DNA of 64,000 bases. Source: an uncultured Verrucomicrobiales bacterium (lineage in GTDB: Bacteria; Verrucomicrobiota; Verrucomicrobiia; Verrucomicrobiales; DEV007). Numbering within the stretch: the first letter of the stretch is position 1; every line of letters starts with the position of its first letter. The notes beneath the pieces are model-generated. The model saw nothing but the letters and a program-made list of their open reading frames with translations. It did no database searches and had not been told where the DNA came from. Where the stretch lies: assembly GCA_937891465.1 (NCBI GenBank), contig CALAHF010000205.1:17774-81773 (forward strand), read 5' to 3'. A program made the position numbers and the translations under genes. Below are positions 1-9,511 of this stretch, piece by piece.

Positions 1-1010
1 GCGTTCTGAAAAAGCTCGATGATCTGGGAAAAGCTGAGAATACAATTGTTGTCTATTTCTGCGATAACGGACCGAATGGCACACGCTGGAATGGAGATAT
101 GAAGGGCAGAAAAGGTTCAACTGACGAAGGTGGAATTCGGTCTCCGCTGCTGATTCGCTGGCCGGAGAAGATTCGAAAAGGTTTCGCGATTTCAGAAAAC
201 AGCGCGGCGATCGATTTGCTGCCCACACTGGCTGATTTAGCTGGAATTGAGGCAAAAACAGAAAAGCGGGGCGATGGGCGGAGCATGGCACCCATTTTGC
301 GAAATGAGAATATCACAGTTTGGCCGAGTCGAGTGCTCTTCAGCCATTGGAAAGGAAAAGTGACCGCAAAATATGAGAATTTCCGAATGGATCAAAAAGG
401 AGCACTTTTTGATCTTGAAGCGGATCCCGGTCAGCGAAGAAACGTTGCAGCTGACCATCCAAAAACAGCGGCGAAAATGAAAGAGGGACTCGAGCGATTC
501 AAAAAAGAAATTGTTTCTGAGCTTCCCGAAAAAGACGAACGCCCTTTTGTGATTGGTCATTCAGATTCGATTTTTACTCAAATTCCTGCCCGTGATGGCA
601 CGGCTCATGGAGGCATCAAACGCTCGAATAAATTCCCCAACGATTCGTTTTTTAGAAATTGGAAAAGTACAGACGACAAAATCACGTGGGAAGTCGAAGT
701 CGGTGAAACGGGCGATTACGAAGTGGAAATGTATTACGCCTGCGCCAAAGCGGATGTTGGCTCAACGGTTTCCTTGAGTTGCGGAAGCGAAACCATCACC
801 ACGAAAATTTCTAAAGCTAACGAGGTGCCGCTTCGCGGAATGGAGAATGATCGGTCGAAGCGAGTAGAATCCTACGTGAAAGATTTTAAACCAATGTCGC
901 TCGGCACGATTCATCTAAAAAAAGGAGCTGGGACGATGACGCTGCAGGCCACCAAAATTTCAGGCGCTGAAGCAATGGAATTCCGACTTTTGATACTGCG
1001 CCGAAAATGA
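1..1010 (+). CDS. Sulfatase, C-terminal part (gene starts before the window)
   Basis: The frame is open from the first complete codon at position 3 to the stop at 1008-1010, so only the C-terminal 335 or so residues are present. The early part reads DNGPNGTRWNG and then KGSTDEGGIRSP, the usual sulfatase stretch after the metal-binding DNG. DLLPTLADLAGI follows, a hallmark of formylglycine sulfatases. The catalytic CxPSR motif would lie upstream of the window. After about residue 190 of the visible part comes an extra beta-rich domain (ITWEVEVGETGDYEVEMYYAC) resembling carbohydrate-binding modules on related arylsulfatases; that role is inference. The likely role is removing sulfate esters from polysaccharides outside the cytoplasm. 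The MOSC gene follows closely on the same strand. Confidence 0.9.
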   Translation, partial: VLKKLDDLGKAENTIVVYFCDNGPNGTRWNGDMKGRKGSTDEGGIRSPLLIRWPEKIRKGFAISENSAAIDLLPTLADLAGIEAKTEKRGDGRSMAPILRNENITVWPSRVLFSHWKGKVTAKYENFRMDQKGALFDLEADPGQRRNVAADHPKTAAKMKEGLERFKKEIVSELPEKDERPFVIGHSDSIFTQIPARDGTAHGGIKRSNKFPNDSFFRNWKSTDDKITWEVEVGETGDYEVEMYYACAKADVGSTVSLSCGSETITTKISKANEVPLRGMENDRSKRVESYVKDFKPMSLGTIHLKKGAGTMTLQATKISGAEAMEFRLLILRRK

Positions 1011-1028
1011 TTGCTGCTAGTTTTTTCA

Positions 1029-1685
1029 ATGAAAATCGTCGGTATCCAGGTCAGTAAAGTCGAAACGATCGAGGCAACCGGCACCGGGATGTGGTGGGAT
1101 AAAACGTGGGAAACAGGTTTTAAAAAAGTCCCTGTCCAAAGTCCGCAATGGCTGGCCTACGGGGGATTTCGTGGCGACGCGCAAGCAGATCGAATCAATC
1201 ACGGCGGCGTGGACAAAGCCCTTTGTGTTTACCCGATCGAGCACTACTCCCATTGGCAAAATCTACTGAAAAGAGAGCTGCCCTCCGGCAGTTTCGGTGA
1301 AAATTTGACGACGGAAGGTCTAATCGAAACTGGCGTGTGTGTTGGCGATATTTTCACCATTGGTGAAGCAAAAGTTCAGATTTCGCAACCTCGCCAACCG
1401 TGCTGGAAACTCGCGCGCCGCTGGCAACGCAAAGACCTTTCAGCGCTCGTTGAACGAACCGGAAAAACTGGGTTTTACTTCCGTGTTCTCGAACACGGTT
1501 CGGTCGAAAATGGAGATTCGTTCACGTTAGCCGAACGCCCGTTCCCGGATTGGACCGTGGCACTGTGCAACGAAATCATGCATCACCAGAAAAAGGATGT
1601 CGACGCGTCGCGTCAGCTCGCCAGCGAATGCACCGCACTCGCAGGAAGTTGGAAAGATGCCTTATGGGCACGAGCCAATCGTTAA
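1029..1685 (+). CDS. MOSC domain protein, YiiM-like
   Basis: The protein has 218 residues. ATG at 1029 is preferred over an in-frame TTG at 1011 because KIVGIQVSKV is the normal family start. The MOSC core is visible as GGVDKALCVYPIEHY, then FGENLTTEGL, VGDIFTIGEAKVQISQPRQPCWKL with the conserved cysteine, and TGFYFRVLEHG. YiiM/MOSC proteins handle sulfur or molybdenum-cofactor-linked reductions, for example reduction of N-hydroxylated compounds. The formate dehydrogenase 10 kb downstream needs a molybdopterin-type cofactor, but nothing else links the two genes. It starts 18 bp after the sulfatase stop and may be co-transcribed. Confidence 0.88.
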   Translation: MKIVGIQVSKVETIEATGTGMWWDKTWETGFKKVPVQSPQWLAYGGFRGDAQADRINHGGVDKALCVYPIEHYSHWQNLLKRELPSGSFGENLTTEGLIETGVCVGDIFTIGEAKVQISQPRQPCWKLARRWQRKDLSALVERTGKTGFYFRVLEHGSVENGDSFTLAERPFPDWTVALCNEIMHHQKKDVDASRQLASECTALAGSWKDALWARANR

Positions 1686-1700
1686 TTCCAGTTGATAAAA

Positions 1701-2513
1701 TTATACCAGTTTCAATGCAGATGGCACGCTAGCATCATCGTGAACAATCGCGCTCAAAGCAGCAGCGATTTTTGGAGGATTCGAGTGCTGAATCACATTC
1801 CGACCTACGGCGATTCCTGATGCGCCACCGTCCATCGCTTTCCGCACCATCGAAAGGAGCAATTCGTCATCGCCCATGGCCGCTCCACCGAGAACGATCA
1901 CGGGAACGAAGCAGTTGTCGACCACGGCGCGAAAATCATCAGCCGTTGCACCAGTTGGGAACGCAGTCTTTACCACGTCGGAACCAATTTCTGCGGCGGC
2001 ACGAACGGCGAAATTGATATTATCGAGCGTGTAATCGTCGGACTTTCCAAGACCGTAGGGCAGTGATTCGAGGATCACGGGAATGTCGCATTCGATGCTT
2101 TCAGAAATCAGTTCAGCCGCTTCACGACACATTCCGGATTCGTTGGAATGAAACGGGTAGAGCATGTTCATCATCGCGTGAGCCCCAATCGTCTCTGCAT
2201 CATCTCCGCCAAAAATCCGATACGATCCCTCGTCGGTGTGGCCCTCCGACGCGGGTCGGTAAACGTCGGTTCGCAGACAAATTCCCTTTTCAGAAAGCTC
2301 ATCCATCGCAGAAATCGCAACGCCGAGATTCACCACATACCCATCGACATGGGGATTCATTTGTTCGATAAATTCACCCGGATTTCCCAATCCAGCGACT
2401 GGAACCGCCGTGTTGTGGTCGATCGGAAGGATCACGGTTTTGCCATCGGATCCAAAAAATTTTTCAAGTCTATCTGCACGTGTCATGCGATTCCGATAGC
2501 TTTGGACGGCCAT
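1701..2513 (-). CDS. DhnA-family class I aldolase
   Basis: This 270-residue protein belongs to the DhnA/LsrF/archaeal-type class I fructose-bisphosphate aldolase family. Visible signs are VILPIDHNTAVP near the N-terminus, the Schiff-base lysine in SDVVKTAFP, and the phosphate-binding end GGAAMGDDELL followed by GGASGIAVGRNVIQH. These enzymes cleave or form C-C bonds of sugar phosphates through a lysine imine in the cytoplasm. The exact substrate cannot be read from the sequence. An alternative start (MTRADRLEKFF) lies nine codons in. It is convergent with the MOSC gene and divergent from the broken membrane gene at 2664; a small hairpin and a palindromic repeat lie upstream. Confidence 0.85.
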   Translation of the reverse strand: MAVQSYRNRMTRADRLEKFFGSDGKTVILPIDHNTAVPVAGLGNPGEFIEQMNPHVDGYVVNLGVAISAMDELSEKGICLRTDVYRPASEGHTDEGSYRIFGGDDAETIGAHAMMNMLYPFHSNESGMCREAAELISESIECDIPVILESLPYGLGKSDDYTLDNINFAVRAAAEIGSDVVKTAFPTGATADDFRAVVDNCFVPVIVLGGAAMGDDELLLSMVRKAMDGGASGIAVGRNVIQHSNPPKIAAALSAIVHDDASVPSALKLV

Positions 2514-2550
2514 TTTTGCAAGTTCCGCTGCGCACTAGAATCACCGTATG

Positions 2551-2569
2551 GGAAGATGACAAATCTTCC
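2551..2569. repeat. Small hairpin GGAAGAT/ATCTTCC, copy 1
   Basis: Perfect 7-bp inverted repeat with a 5-nt loop. A second copy with the same arms and a 5-nt loop lies at 46196-46214. Here it immediately precedes a copy of the 22-bp repeat. Function unknown. Confidence 0.55.
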
Positions 2570-2570
2570 G

Positions 2571-2616
2571 ACGATCGAATAGGGTTGCCTAGTCGAACAG
2601 ACCCTGTTGAATCGTG
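2571..2616. repeat. 22-bp-unit intergenic repeat, locus R1 (inverted pair)
   Basis: One unit reads forward (GATCGAATAGGGTTG) and one reversed (ACCCTGTTGAATCGTG). It lies between divergent genes, upstream of both the aldolase and the broken membrane gene. Confidence 0.85.
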
Positions 2617-2663
2617 GAATGAGTTTGATGAGCTAGCTGGTTCCAAAAATTGATCGTGCTTCG

Positions 2664-3167
2664 TTGATACTGGCGTTGAAGTCGGCACTCGTAGGCTGCC
2701 TGATTTTTGGGAGCTACGGAGCGATTCAGGATCAGATTACGTTTTCGATTTCGCAGGAATATTTCACGGCTTTGAAATTTGATCAATTTGCGTGGGCGCA
2801 TCAGGGATTCGAAAACCCGCGGTGGTTTGTGGCGGTGATCGGTTTCATCGCGGCGGGCGGTGGTGGCGCGAATTGCCATTTCGTCTGGAAAACCGATTTC
2901 GGTTCGTGGCGTGATGCGTGACTTTTGGCTATGTCCAGTAGGCGCGTTGATCCTAGGGTAGGATTTCTCTGCGGTCGATTTTTTTCCACACCAACAACCT
3001 GGCTGGAATGGATGGACGCGATGGGAGTCACAAATCAGCAAGGTTTCGCGGACGTGGGCATGATCCACAATTTTTCCTACGTTGGCGCGATTTCGGGGTT
3101 GGTGATCGCAGCGATTTTGCTGAAAAGACGACTGTCGCGTCCACAAAAAAACGGCGACCCGGTTTGA
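2664..3167 (+). pseudogene. Small membrane protein gene broken by two frameshifts
   Basis: Three frames read together give one plausible protein of about 165 residues with several hydrophobic segments. The first frame gives LVGCLIFGSYGAIQDQITFS and ends with WFVAVIGFIAA. The second gives VVARIAISSGKPISVRGVM and ends with GALILG. The third resumes at VGFLCGRFFSTPTTWLEWMD and runs through MIHNFSYVGAISGLVIAAILL to the stop. The lesions lie near 2852-2860 and near 2955-2959, where losing one G from GGGG would explain the switch. I do not recognise the family by name and assign no function. The start (TTG at 2664) is uncertain. Confidence 0.7.
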
Positions 3168-3182
3168 ACCGTGACCGCCGTT
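3145..3182 (-). terminator. Probable rho-independent terminator of the DUF1501 operon
   Basis: Nested hairpin: outer arms AACGGCG (3150-3156) and CGCCGTT (3176-3182), inner arms GGTT/AACC. On the minus strand it is followed by a run of T (the A-run at 3145-3150). It overlaps the end of the broken gene on the plus strand. Confidence 0.6.
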
Positions 3183-3223
3183 GATTTGAATTATTTCCGA
3201 TCGAATAACCGATCGATGGTGAC

Positions 3224-4507
3224 TTACGCTCCGAAGAGTTTCGTCACTGGCACACCGTCGTTTGCCCAGGTAAATGGACGCTGCGTTGGTGAGTAAATGG
3301 TTTCTTCCTGTGGGATTCCCAAAGCGTGTCCAATCGTAGCGATGAAGTCTTCTGGCTTCACTGGATCTTTTGGCTTCTTGCCCTGCTTATCAGTCTCACC
3401 GTAAACTTGACCGCCAACAACACCACCACCTGCGAGCATCGTTGAATAAGCTGCTGGATAGTGATCACGACCACCATTCATGTTGATGTTCGGTGTACGG
3501 CCAAACTCGGTGCCCACTGCGATGAGGGTTGAGTCGAGCAATCCGCGCTCGGAGAGATCGTTGACGAGTGCCGCCAACGCTTTATCGAGCGGCGGGACTT
3601 GTGAGTCAAGCCGAGTCGCAATATCTTCGTGCATGTCCCAGCCACCTGAGATGACTTCAACAACACGAACACCTTTTTCAACAAGCTTTCGTGCGAGGAG
3701 GCAACCTTGTCCAAGACGACCTTCGCCGTAATCTGCGCGATTTGACTCGCTGCTGATGTCGAATGCGTCAAGCGCACCTGACTTCAACAACGTCTGTGCC
3801 TGCTCGTAATACTCAACATAGGACTGAGGTCCGTTGTATTTGTATTTGTCGACAAACTTCTGACCGAGCTTCTGAGCCATATTCATGCGGCTCTCAAAAC
3901 GATCATCACTGGTCATCGTATTGGTGTTTGGCACACCGCCGTTCGGGTCGCCAATTGGAAGAGGCGCAAGAGACGGCTCAAGGTAACCCGCGCTTGATGT
4001 GCTCTGACCAACGACGACTGAATCTGGAAGAATCTCGCCGCGTTTGCCGAGATATTTTTCAGCCATTGGTCCCATCGTAGGATGAACAATCGTGGCCAGC
4101 TTGTTGTAGCCGGTGCGCATGATGTAGCTGCCCTGCTCGTGAGCTCCGTTAATGGAACTCATGCTGTTAATGACAGAGATCTTGTCACCATGTTTGGCTA
4201 GATTGACCATTTTGTCACCCAGTTTCACATCACTATTGGTGTTGAGTGTTGTGGTTCTACCCATCACGTCTGAACCGTCTTTCTTTGGGTCAAACGTATC
4301 CAGGTGAGTCATTCCACCCGAAAGGTAGATGTAAATGAGACTTTTCGCCTTACCGCCGCCTTTTTCGGTTTCCTGACCGTAGCCGTTGACGCCTTTTAGG
4401 AAAGGGACGCCAATGCCGACTCCGAGCATGGATTGGGCGGTTCGTTCCATAAAGGTCCGACGGCCGATCTCAGATTTTCCGATGAGTTCTAAAACTTCGT
4501 GGTTCAT
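3224..4507 (-). CDS. DUF1501 family protein, Tat-type signal
   Basis: This 427-residue protein starts with a twin-arginine-like leader (GRRTFMERTAQSMLGVGIG). It carries DUF1501 landmarks: YLSGGMTHLDTFDPK near residue 60, GYLEPSLAPLPIG in the middle, and EFGRTPNINMNGGRDHYP near the C-terminus, which resembles the alkaline phosphatase/sulfatase fold. DUF1501 genes are abundant in Planctomycetota and Verrucomicrobiota and nearly always sit next to a DUF1549/DUF1553 gene, as here. Their biochemical role is not established. It is the second gene of a minus-strand pair, 53 bp after the SHD1/DUF1549/DUF1553 gene, and a likely terminator follows it. Confidence 0.92.
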   Translation of the reverse strand: MNHEVLELIGKSEIGRRTFMERTAQSMLGVGIGVPFLKGVNGYGQETEKGGGKAKSLIYIYLSGGMTHLDTFDPKKDGSDVMGRTTTLNTNSDVKLGDKMVNLAKHGDKISVINSMSSINGAHEQGSYIMRTGYNKLATIVHPTMGPMAEKYLGKRGEILPDSVVVGQSTSSAGYLEPSLAPLPIGDPNGGVPNTNTMTSDDRFESRMNMAQKLGQKFVDKYKYNGPQSYVEYYEQAQTLLKSGALDAFDISSESNRADYGEGRLGQGCLLARKLVEKGVRVVEVISGGWDMHEDIATRLDSQVPPLDKALAALVNDLSERGLLDSTLIAVGTEFGRTPNINMNGGRDHYPAAYSTMLAGGGVVGGQVYGETDKQGKKPKDPVKPEDFIATIGHALGIPQEETIYSPTQRPFTWANDGVPVTKLFGA

Positions 4508-4560
4508 ATCAAATAATACAGGTTGTTTTTAAAATTAGTTGGCTCGTTTTCACTGGGTAA

Positions 4561-6645
4561 TTACTGAACGAAAAGAAATTCAGGACTGTTGATGAGTGCC
4601 CATCCGAGATCTTTGATTCCGTCATCTCCGTCTTTTTCAAGCATCTCGAGACCGATCGTCATCTCGTCCGCTGTTGGGTAGCGGGAAAGCAAGGTGAAGA
4701 AGACTCCTCGCACCTTGTCGTCTGGTCCGTCGAGATCAGAGAGTTCGTTCACGAGTTTTGATGACCCACCAGTAAGACTTGAAGTGACGGGTCCATTCAT
4801 CAATGCGAGCACCTGAGGGACAGATCCATCGAAGTTGTGCTCGTCCGTGATGAGTCGATCGCTCTGACCAAAGGTATCCAGCAAGTGCGCGGCAGGAGCA
4901 GGCTGCGACAATTCGGAAGCACGGAGCTCGCTGTTAGGCGCATACGTTGGTGTGTAGTTTCCGGCATCAGCAAGAACCGCAGTTCCCATTCGCTCGCCAC
5001 GGATGGAATCGAACGCCTGATACTTCTGAAACACTTCCTCCATTGAGGCCGTGTGGAAATCAACATTCAGCAACTCGCGAAGGAACGAACCGTCACGGCC
5101 TTTTTTCTCATCGATCTCTGCACCGTAAGCAAGTGTCATCATCGAATCCCATGCTTGCTCAGCACGCATCCGGCGAAGAACGGGTCCCTGGAAATAGTAA
5201 GGCTTCGACCAATCCGGCTCTTCTTCGGTAGCCATCGACTGGTAGGCCCGGGTGTTATAAAGAACGCGCATGAATTCACGGAGATCGTAATCAACACCGC
5301 GCATCAAATTGGCAACGTAATCAAGCACGCGAGGCTGACCCATTGACTCAACTGCGTAGTCAGTGACGTCGTTTACAGGGGCAGTTTCGACGAGTGGAAG
5401 GCCAAAAGCCCGGCTCCACATTCGGTTGGCGATTGCCATTGCAAATCGTGGGTTGTCGGGAGATGCAAGGTAACCGGCAAGCGCTTCACGGCGGGTTTTG
5501 CCTCCTTTTTTAGCTTCAGGCTTCGTCAATGTGCGGGGCTTGAAAATCTCGCCCCGTGATTCTGCAGCCATATCTGCAATACTGTCAGGAACCGCCATTT
5601 CGCGTCCTTCAACATCTGTAAGGTTCATTCCAAGGAATCGAATGTAGTAGCTGAACTGACGTGAATCCTGACGGTCTTCGCGATCAATTCCCTGCTGAGT
5701 AGCGTAGGCCCATGCTTGATCAACCCAACCCTCGGGCGCATTTGGCATCGCGATTGGCTTTGAATCCATCATCATTACCCCGGACGCGCGATTCAGAGTG
5801 CGCTGCGTTGAGTTAAAGAACGCTGCCATTTCATAAAAATCGGCAATCTCCAACTTCTCATTGAACGGGTGGTCGTGGCACTGAGCGCAGGAAATATCGA
5901 TTCCAAGCATCGCCTGGCTGAAATTCGAAAACGCATCGAACTCCATTCCCGCATCACGAAGGAGAAAACCTGCGGCTGGATTTTGGCCGATGTTTCCTTG
6001 AGCAGTCACCATTTCGGTAACCATGTCAAGATAGGACTTATTTTCTGAAAGAGAATCCTTCCACCACTGAATGTAAGGCTCCATCCGGACTCCTTGAACG
6101 AAGTCAGAACCATGGAGACGATACATGTCCGCAAAATAGTTGAACATGTGCGAGGAGAACCCTGGACGAGCAAGCAACTCGTCGATCAGCTCTTCACGCT
6201 TAGCGGGACGTGCGCTATCAGCGAATTCTTTGAATTCCCCCATCGTCGGAATGCGTCCGAGAATGTCGAGATAAACGCGACGTGCAAAAAGATCATCTGG
6301 AAGAGGAGCATTGAAGCCTTTAAATCCATTCCGCACGAGGTTTGGCGCGAGCAACTTATCGATATTTGCGGCTGCTTTCAGAGTGTTATCGTTGTCTCCC
6401 AACACTTTGAAGCGCTCTGCAGCCTCACGGTCAGCTTTCGTCAAGAGATCCTTAGGAATCTTGAATTCGCTACCATTGGCAGCCTTCAACACGATGACTT
6501 CGCCATCGTAACTTACGAACGACGCGTTCAGCTTTTTACCATCGCTCGAACGAGTCCACTCGCGAGCTCCAGCCTCCAGGGAAACAAAAAGCCCCCCAAT
6601 TACAGCCATTGTGATGGCAAACAAATTTCGGTTCATTACTTTCAT
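4561..6645 (-). CDS. SHD1-DUF1549-DUF1553 exported protein
   Basis: About 695 residues. ATG at 6645 is preferred because it gives a clean signal peptide (NRNLFAITMAVIGGLFVSLEAGA); an in-frame start at 6705 exists but adds an unlikely leader. Residues 25-75 form an SHD1 domain (REWTRSSDGKKLNASFVSYD). DUF1549 follows, with CAQCHDHPF near residue 270 (a CxxCH haem-c-type motif) and RMWSRAFGLPLVET where DUF1553 begins. Unlike the gene at 28144 there is no PSCyt1 domain. The predicted location is the periplasm or outer compartment. It leads the operon with the DUF1501 gene. Confidence 0.9.
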   Translation of the reverse strand: MKVMNRNLFAITMAVIGGLFVSLEAGAREWTRSSDGKKLNASFVSYDGEVIVLKAANGSEFKIPKDLLTKADREAAERFKVLGDNDNTLKAAANIDKLLAPNLVRNGFKGFNAPLPDDLFARRVYLDILGRIPTMGEFKEFADSARPAKREELIDELLARPGFSSHMFNYFADMYRLHGSDFVQGVRMEPYIQWWKDSLSENKSYLDMVTEMVTAQGNIGQNPAAGFLLRDAGMEFDAFSNFSQAMLGIDISCAQCHDHPFNEKLEIADFYEMAAFFNSTQRTLNRASGVMMMDSKPIAMPNAPEGWVDQAWAYATQQGIDREDRQDSRQFSYYIRFLGMNLTDVEGREMAVPDSIADMAAESRGEIFKPRTLTKPEAKKGGKTRREALAGYLASPDNPRFAMAIANRMWSRAFGLPLVETAPVNDVTDYAVESMGQPRVLDYVANLMRGVDYDLREFMRVLYNTRAYQSMATEEEPDWSKPYYFQGPVLRRMRAEQAWDSMMTLAYGAEIDEKKGRDGSFLRELLNVDFHTASMEEVFQKYQAFDSIRGERMGTAVLADAGNYTPTYAPNSELRASELSQPAPAAHLLDTFGQSDRLITDEHNFDGSVPQVLALMNGPVTSSLTGGSSKLVNELSDLDGPDDKVRGVFFTLLSRYPTADEMTIGLEMLEKDGDDGIKDLGWALINSPEFLFVQ

Positions 6646-6832
6646 TGGTTGATCGGGGATTTTATCTATAATCCTTCTAGTTAGAAGGTATAACGGAAAC
6701 GTCACATTTTGTCACAAAATCTTAATAAAATACCAGTCTATTTTTTCATGGTGATTCAGGTCTCCCTCTTGGCAATTCAAAAGCGAGCGGATTTCGTTGC
6801 CATTTGAGTGCTTTTTTAAGATAAAGTGGGCC

Positions 6833-7262
6833 ATGTCTGATGAATTCAAACTCGGTTTCAGGATTTCGATATTTGACATTTGTATTCTCGTCGCGGGGTC
6901 CGTTTTTGCCGCGTTTCTCTTTCATAAAAGCCAAATCCTCTTTGGGTTAATCGTCGCCCTGGTTGTCGGGCATTTCTTCCTGTTTTGTAATGTGTTCCGT
7001 ATATTGCCGTCGATCCGAGTTGATCTGGGCTACAGCATTCGTGCTATTGTCGATTGGAACATCTTTCGCCAATTTGCCTTCTCCTTCCCTCTTCGCTGTT
7101 TACCTGGCGTTTGTGCATGTGTCGATAATTCCAGCCGCTGATTTCATAATTATCGAAACCCGCAAACCCAGCTACCACGGGATCTTTTGGAAGAAATGGA
7201 ATCCAAATCTGAAATCCTGGTGGAAGGAACAATCGAAAACAAAAATTTCCTTAAAACAATGA
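6833..7262 (+). pseudogene. Membrane protein gene with one frameshift
   Basis: From ATG 6833 the frame reads MSDEFKLGFRISIFD, two hydrophobic segments and GHFFLFCNVFRI. Near 7002-7010 the coding sense moves to another frame, which continues RRSELIWATAFVLL, a further hydrophobic segment, and RKPSYHGIFWKKWNP to the stop at 7260-7262. Joined, this is a typical small membrane protein of about 140 residues with a conserved-looking C-terminal tail. Its stop overlaps the ATG of the next sulfatase (ATGA), so the two were probably translated together. It could be an assembly error, since only one lesion is seen. Confidence 0.65.
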
Positions 7263-8737
7263 AACGACGCCACTTTGTTCAAACCACCAGCGCTTCGGCA
7301 ACCGCCACCGCCATCGCCCCTGCCATTCCCGCAATAGCTCAATCAGATAAGAAACCCAATTTGGTGATCGTCCATTGCGACGAATTGAATTTCCGCACGA
7401 TCGGCTGCTATCGGGACACCCTTTCGCCGGAACAAGCTTTCATGTGGGGGCCAAACGCCGTTTGCGACACGCCGCATATTGATTCGATTGCGAAAGAAGG
7501 AACGCTTTGCACCAAATTTTATGCCGCCACGCCGGTTTGCTCGCCGTCTCGTGGCACACTGCTTTCCGGGCAATATCCGCAAAATACCGGGGTCACGAAT
7601 AACAGCGCTCACCTATCCGATGATGTGGTCAGCTGGGCGCATCAGCTCGGAAAAGCCGGCTACAAAACCGGGTATGCCGGAAAATGGCACCTCGATGGAA
7701 CCGGCAAACCGCAGTGGGAGCCAAAGCGTAATTTCGGATTTCAAGACAACCGCTACATGTTCAATCGCGGTCATTGGAAACAGTTTGAGCTCACTCCCGA
7801 AGGCCCAAAAGTGAAATCTCGCGATGCAAATGGACGAGCGAGTTACAGCGTGAAAGGGGCTGACGAAAAATCGTTCGCGACCGATTGGCTGACCGATCGA
7901 ACCATTGAATTTATCGACGAGCACAAAGACAAGCCTTTCGCTTACATGCTCAGCATTCCTGATCCGCATGGCCCCGACACCGTTCGTGCGCCCTACGACA
8001 CGATGTATGATGATTCCAAAGTCGAAAAACCGCGCACCTACGACAAGCCGACCAAAGGAGTCCCGAGCTGGGCGGCTCCCCAGAAAAATTGCGGCTTCAA
8101 AATGGCGAACTACCACGGCATGATGAAATGCATCGACGACAACGTCGGTAAACTCATCGCAGCCTTAAAAGAACGTGGACTTTACGACAACACGATTTTC
8201 ATTTTCACCGCCGACCACGGCGACATGCGCGGCGAACACCGACGCCAAAACAAAGGTGTCCCGCTGGAAGCTTCTGCAAAAGTTCCGTTTGTGATCCGAT
8301 ATCCCGATTCCATCGCAGCCGGCAAAAAAATCGACCGCGTTTTCAACACCACTGATTTCATGCCGACCATCCTGAAAATGATGGGCGGCGAGCCGTCCGG
8401 CAAAGAAGAAGGCCGCGATTTATCCCCTCTCCTCACCGGTGGCGAGGTGAAAAGCGAAGACATCACATTCTTTCGAAGCACCGGAAAAGGCGACACTAAA
8501 GGCTGGGTCGGAGCCGTGACCCCACGTTACAAATTACTCCTGTCTGACAAAGACGAGCCGTGGCTTCTCGATCTCGAAACCGATCCCGATGAACTGCAAA
8601 ATTTCATCGCTGATCCTGAGAAGAAAAAAATCGTCACTCGCATGGCGAAATCGCTCAAAGCCTACGGCGATCGGACCAGCGACCTGTATTTGCAAGATCC
8701 TCACACCAGCACCGAATTGGCGAAGTTGGTGGGGTGA
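7259..8737 (+). CDS. Sulfatase, Tat-exported
   Basis: 492 residues. ATG at 7259 gives a twin-arginine leader (MKRRHFVQTTSASATATAIA) and overlaps the upstream stop; an earlier in-frame ATG at 7187 adds no sensible leader. VCSPSRGTLLSGQ near residue 94 holds the CxPSR site where cysteine is oxidised to formylglycine. YAGKWHLDG, FTADHGDMRGEH and DLETDPDELQNF match family metal- and substrate-binding segments. It should hydrolyse sulfate esters, probably of sulfated glycans, outside the cytoplasm. The nearby ceramidase-like enzyme and decayed BPL_N gene do not define a substrate. Confidence 0.93.
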   Translation: MKRRHFVQTTSASATATAIAPAIPAIAQSDKKPNLVIVHCDELNFRTIGCYRDTLSPEQAFMWGPNAVCDTPHIDSIAKEGTLCTKFYAATPVCSPSRGTLLSGQYPQNTGVTNNSAHLSDDVVSWAHQLGKAGYKTGYAGKWHLDGTGKPQWEPKRNFGFQDNRYMFNRGHWKQFELTPEGPKVKSRDANGRASYSVKGADEKSFATDWLTDRTIEFIDEHKDKPFAYMLSIPDPHGPDTVRAPYDTMYDDSKVEKPRTYDKPTKGVPSWAAPQKNCGFKMANYHGMMKCIDDNVGKLIAALKERGLYDNTIFIFTADHGDMRGEHRRQNKGVPLEASAKVPFVIRYPDSIAAGKKIDRVFNTTDFMPTILKMMGGEPSGKEEGRDLSPLLTGGEVKSEDITFFRSTGKGDTKGWVGAVTPRYKLLLSDKDEPWLLDLETDPDELQNFIADPEKKKIVTRMAKSLKAYGDRTSDLYLQDPHTSTELAKLVG

Positions 8738-8758
8738 ATTCCCTCCATAGGAATTTCA

Positions 8759-9511
8759 TCACTCTTTCTTCGCAACCCACCGAACCGCCAACGGAATCAA
8801 ATGCCCGAGGCCTTCCGTGATTTCGGGGTGGGGGCTATAGCAAAAAACGCGTCCACTTCCGTATTCACAACGAACTGCTGCTGACGTCCTCGCCATCACA
8901 CCTTGGGGCGCGCCGTTCTTGGCAATCTCAGTCGCAAAAACCGCGAGGCTTTCATAATCGGGAATATCCGGAGCATCCCATTCCTAACGCCCGAAAAGCG
9001 GTCCCTGCGCATAATAAATCGACAGCTCATCGCTTTCCTGACCGAAAAATTTCGTTCCCGCAGGAGAAAGCTGAAGCTTCACCGTGCCTTTTCCCCGAGC
9101 CCAATGGCGACGATCCACTACTTTGGCATCAATCAAATCCAGCGACCAATCGTAATCGTTCGTCGCCAAATAGGCGCCTCCGCAAACGCCGAGATAGCCA
9201 CCGCCTCCGCGAACAAAATCTCGGACCGCCTTGCGACCACTTTCTTCCAGCGCCCGCCCCTGCTTGCCACCACTTCCACCGGGCTGAATCAACACATCAA
9301 CTTTCGCCAATCCACCCTCCTGAATTTATTTCGGAGTGATCCTCGTAATCACCACTTTCCGGCCTTTTGCGTCTTTCAATGAAGTCAGTATCTGCTCCGT
9401 GCTCGGACCCGCGCCGTCGCCATCGAAAACAGCCACACGGATGGGCAATTCGTTAGCGAAAATTTCCAATGGAAAAATGAGGAATACGAGAAAGATAAGT
9501 CTGTGCTTCAT
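8759..9511 (-). pseudogene. BPL_N / glutamine-amidotransferase-like gene with two nonsense codons
   Basis: A single frame runs about 250 codons from MKHRLIFLVFLIFPLEIFA (signal peptide) to a stop at 8759-8761, interrupted by TAA at 9326-9328 and TAG near 8984. The parts read PIRVAVFDGDGAGPST, then VDVLIQPGGSGGKQG, GGGGYLGVCGGAYLATND (the glutaminase-like elbow with cysteine), and after the second stop EWDAPDIPDYESLAVFATEI and RVFCYSPHPEITEGLGH. This is the layout of BPL_N domain proteins, which resemble class I glutamine amidotransferases. Frame is kept across both stops, so two point mutations explain the damage. Confidence 0.85.
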
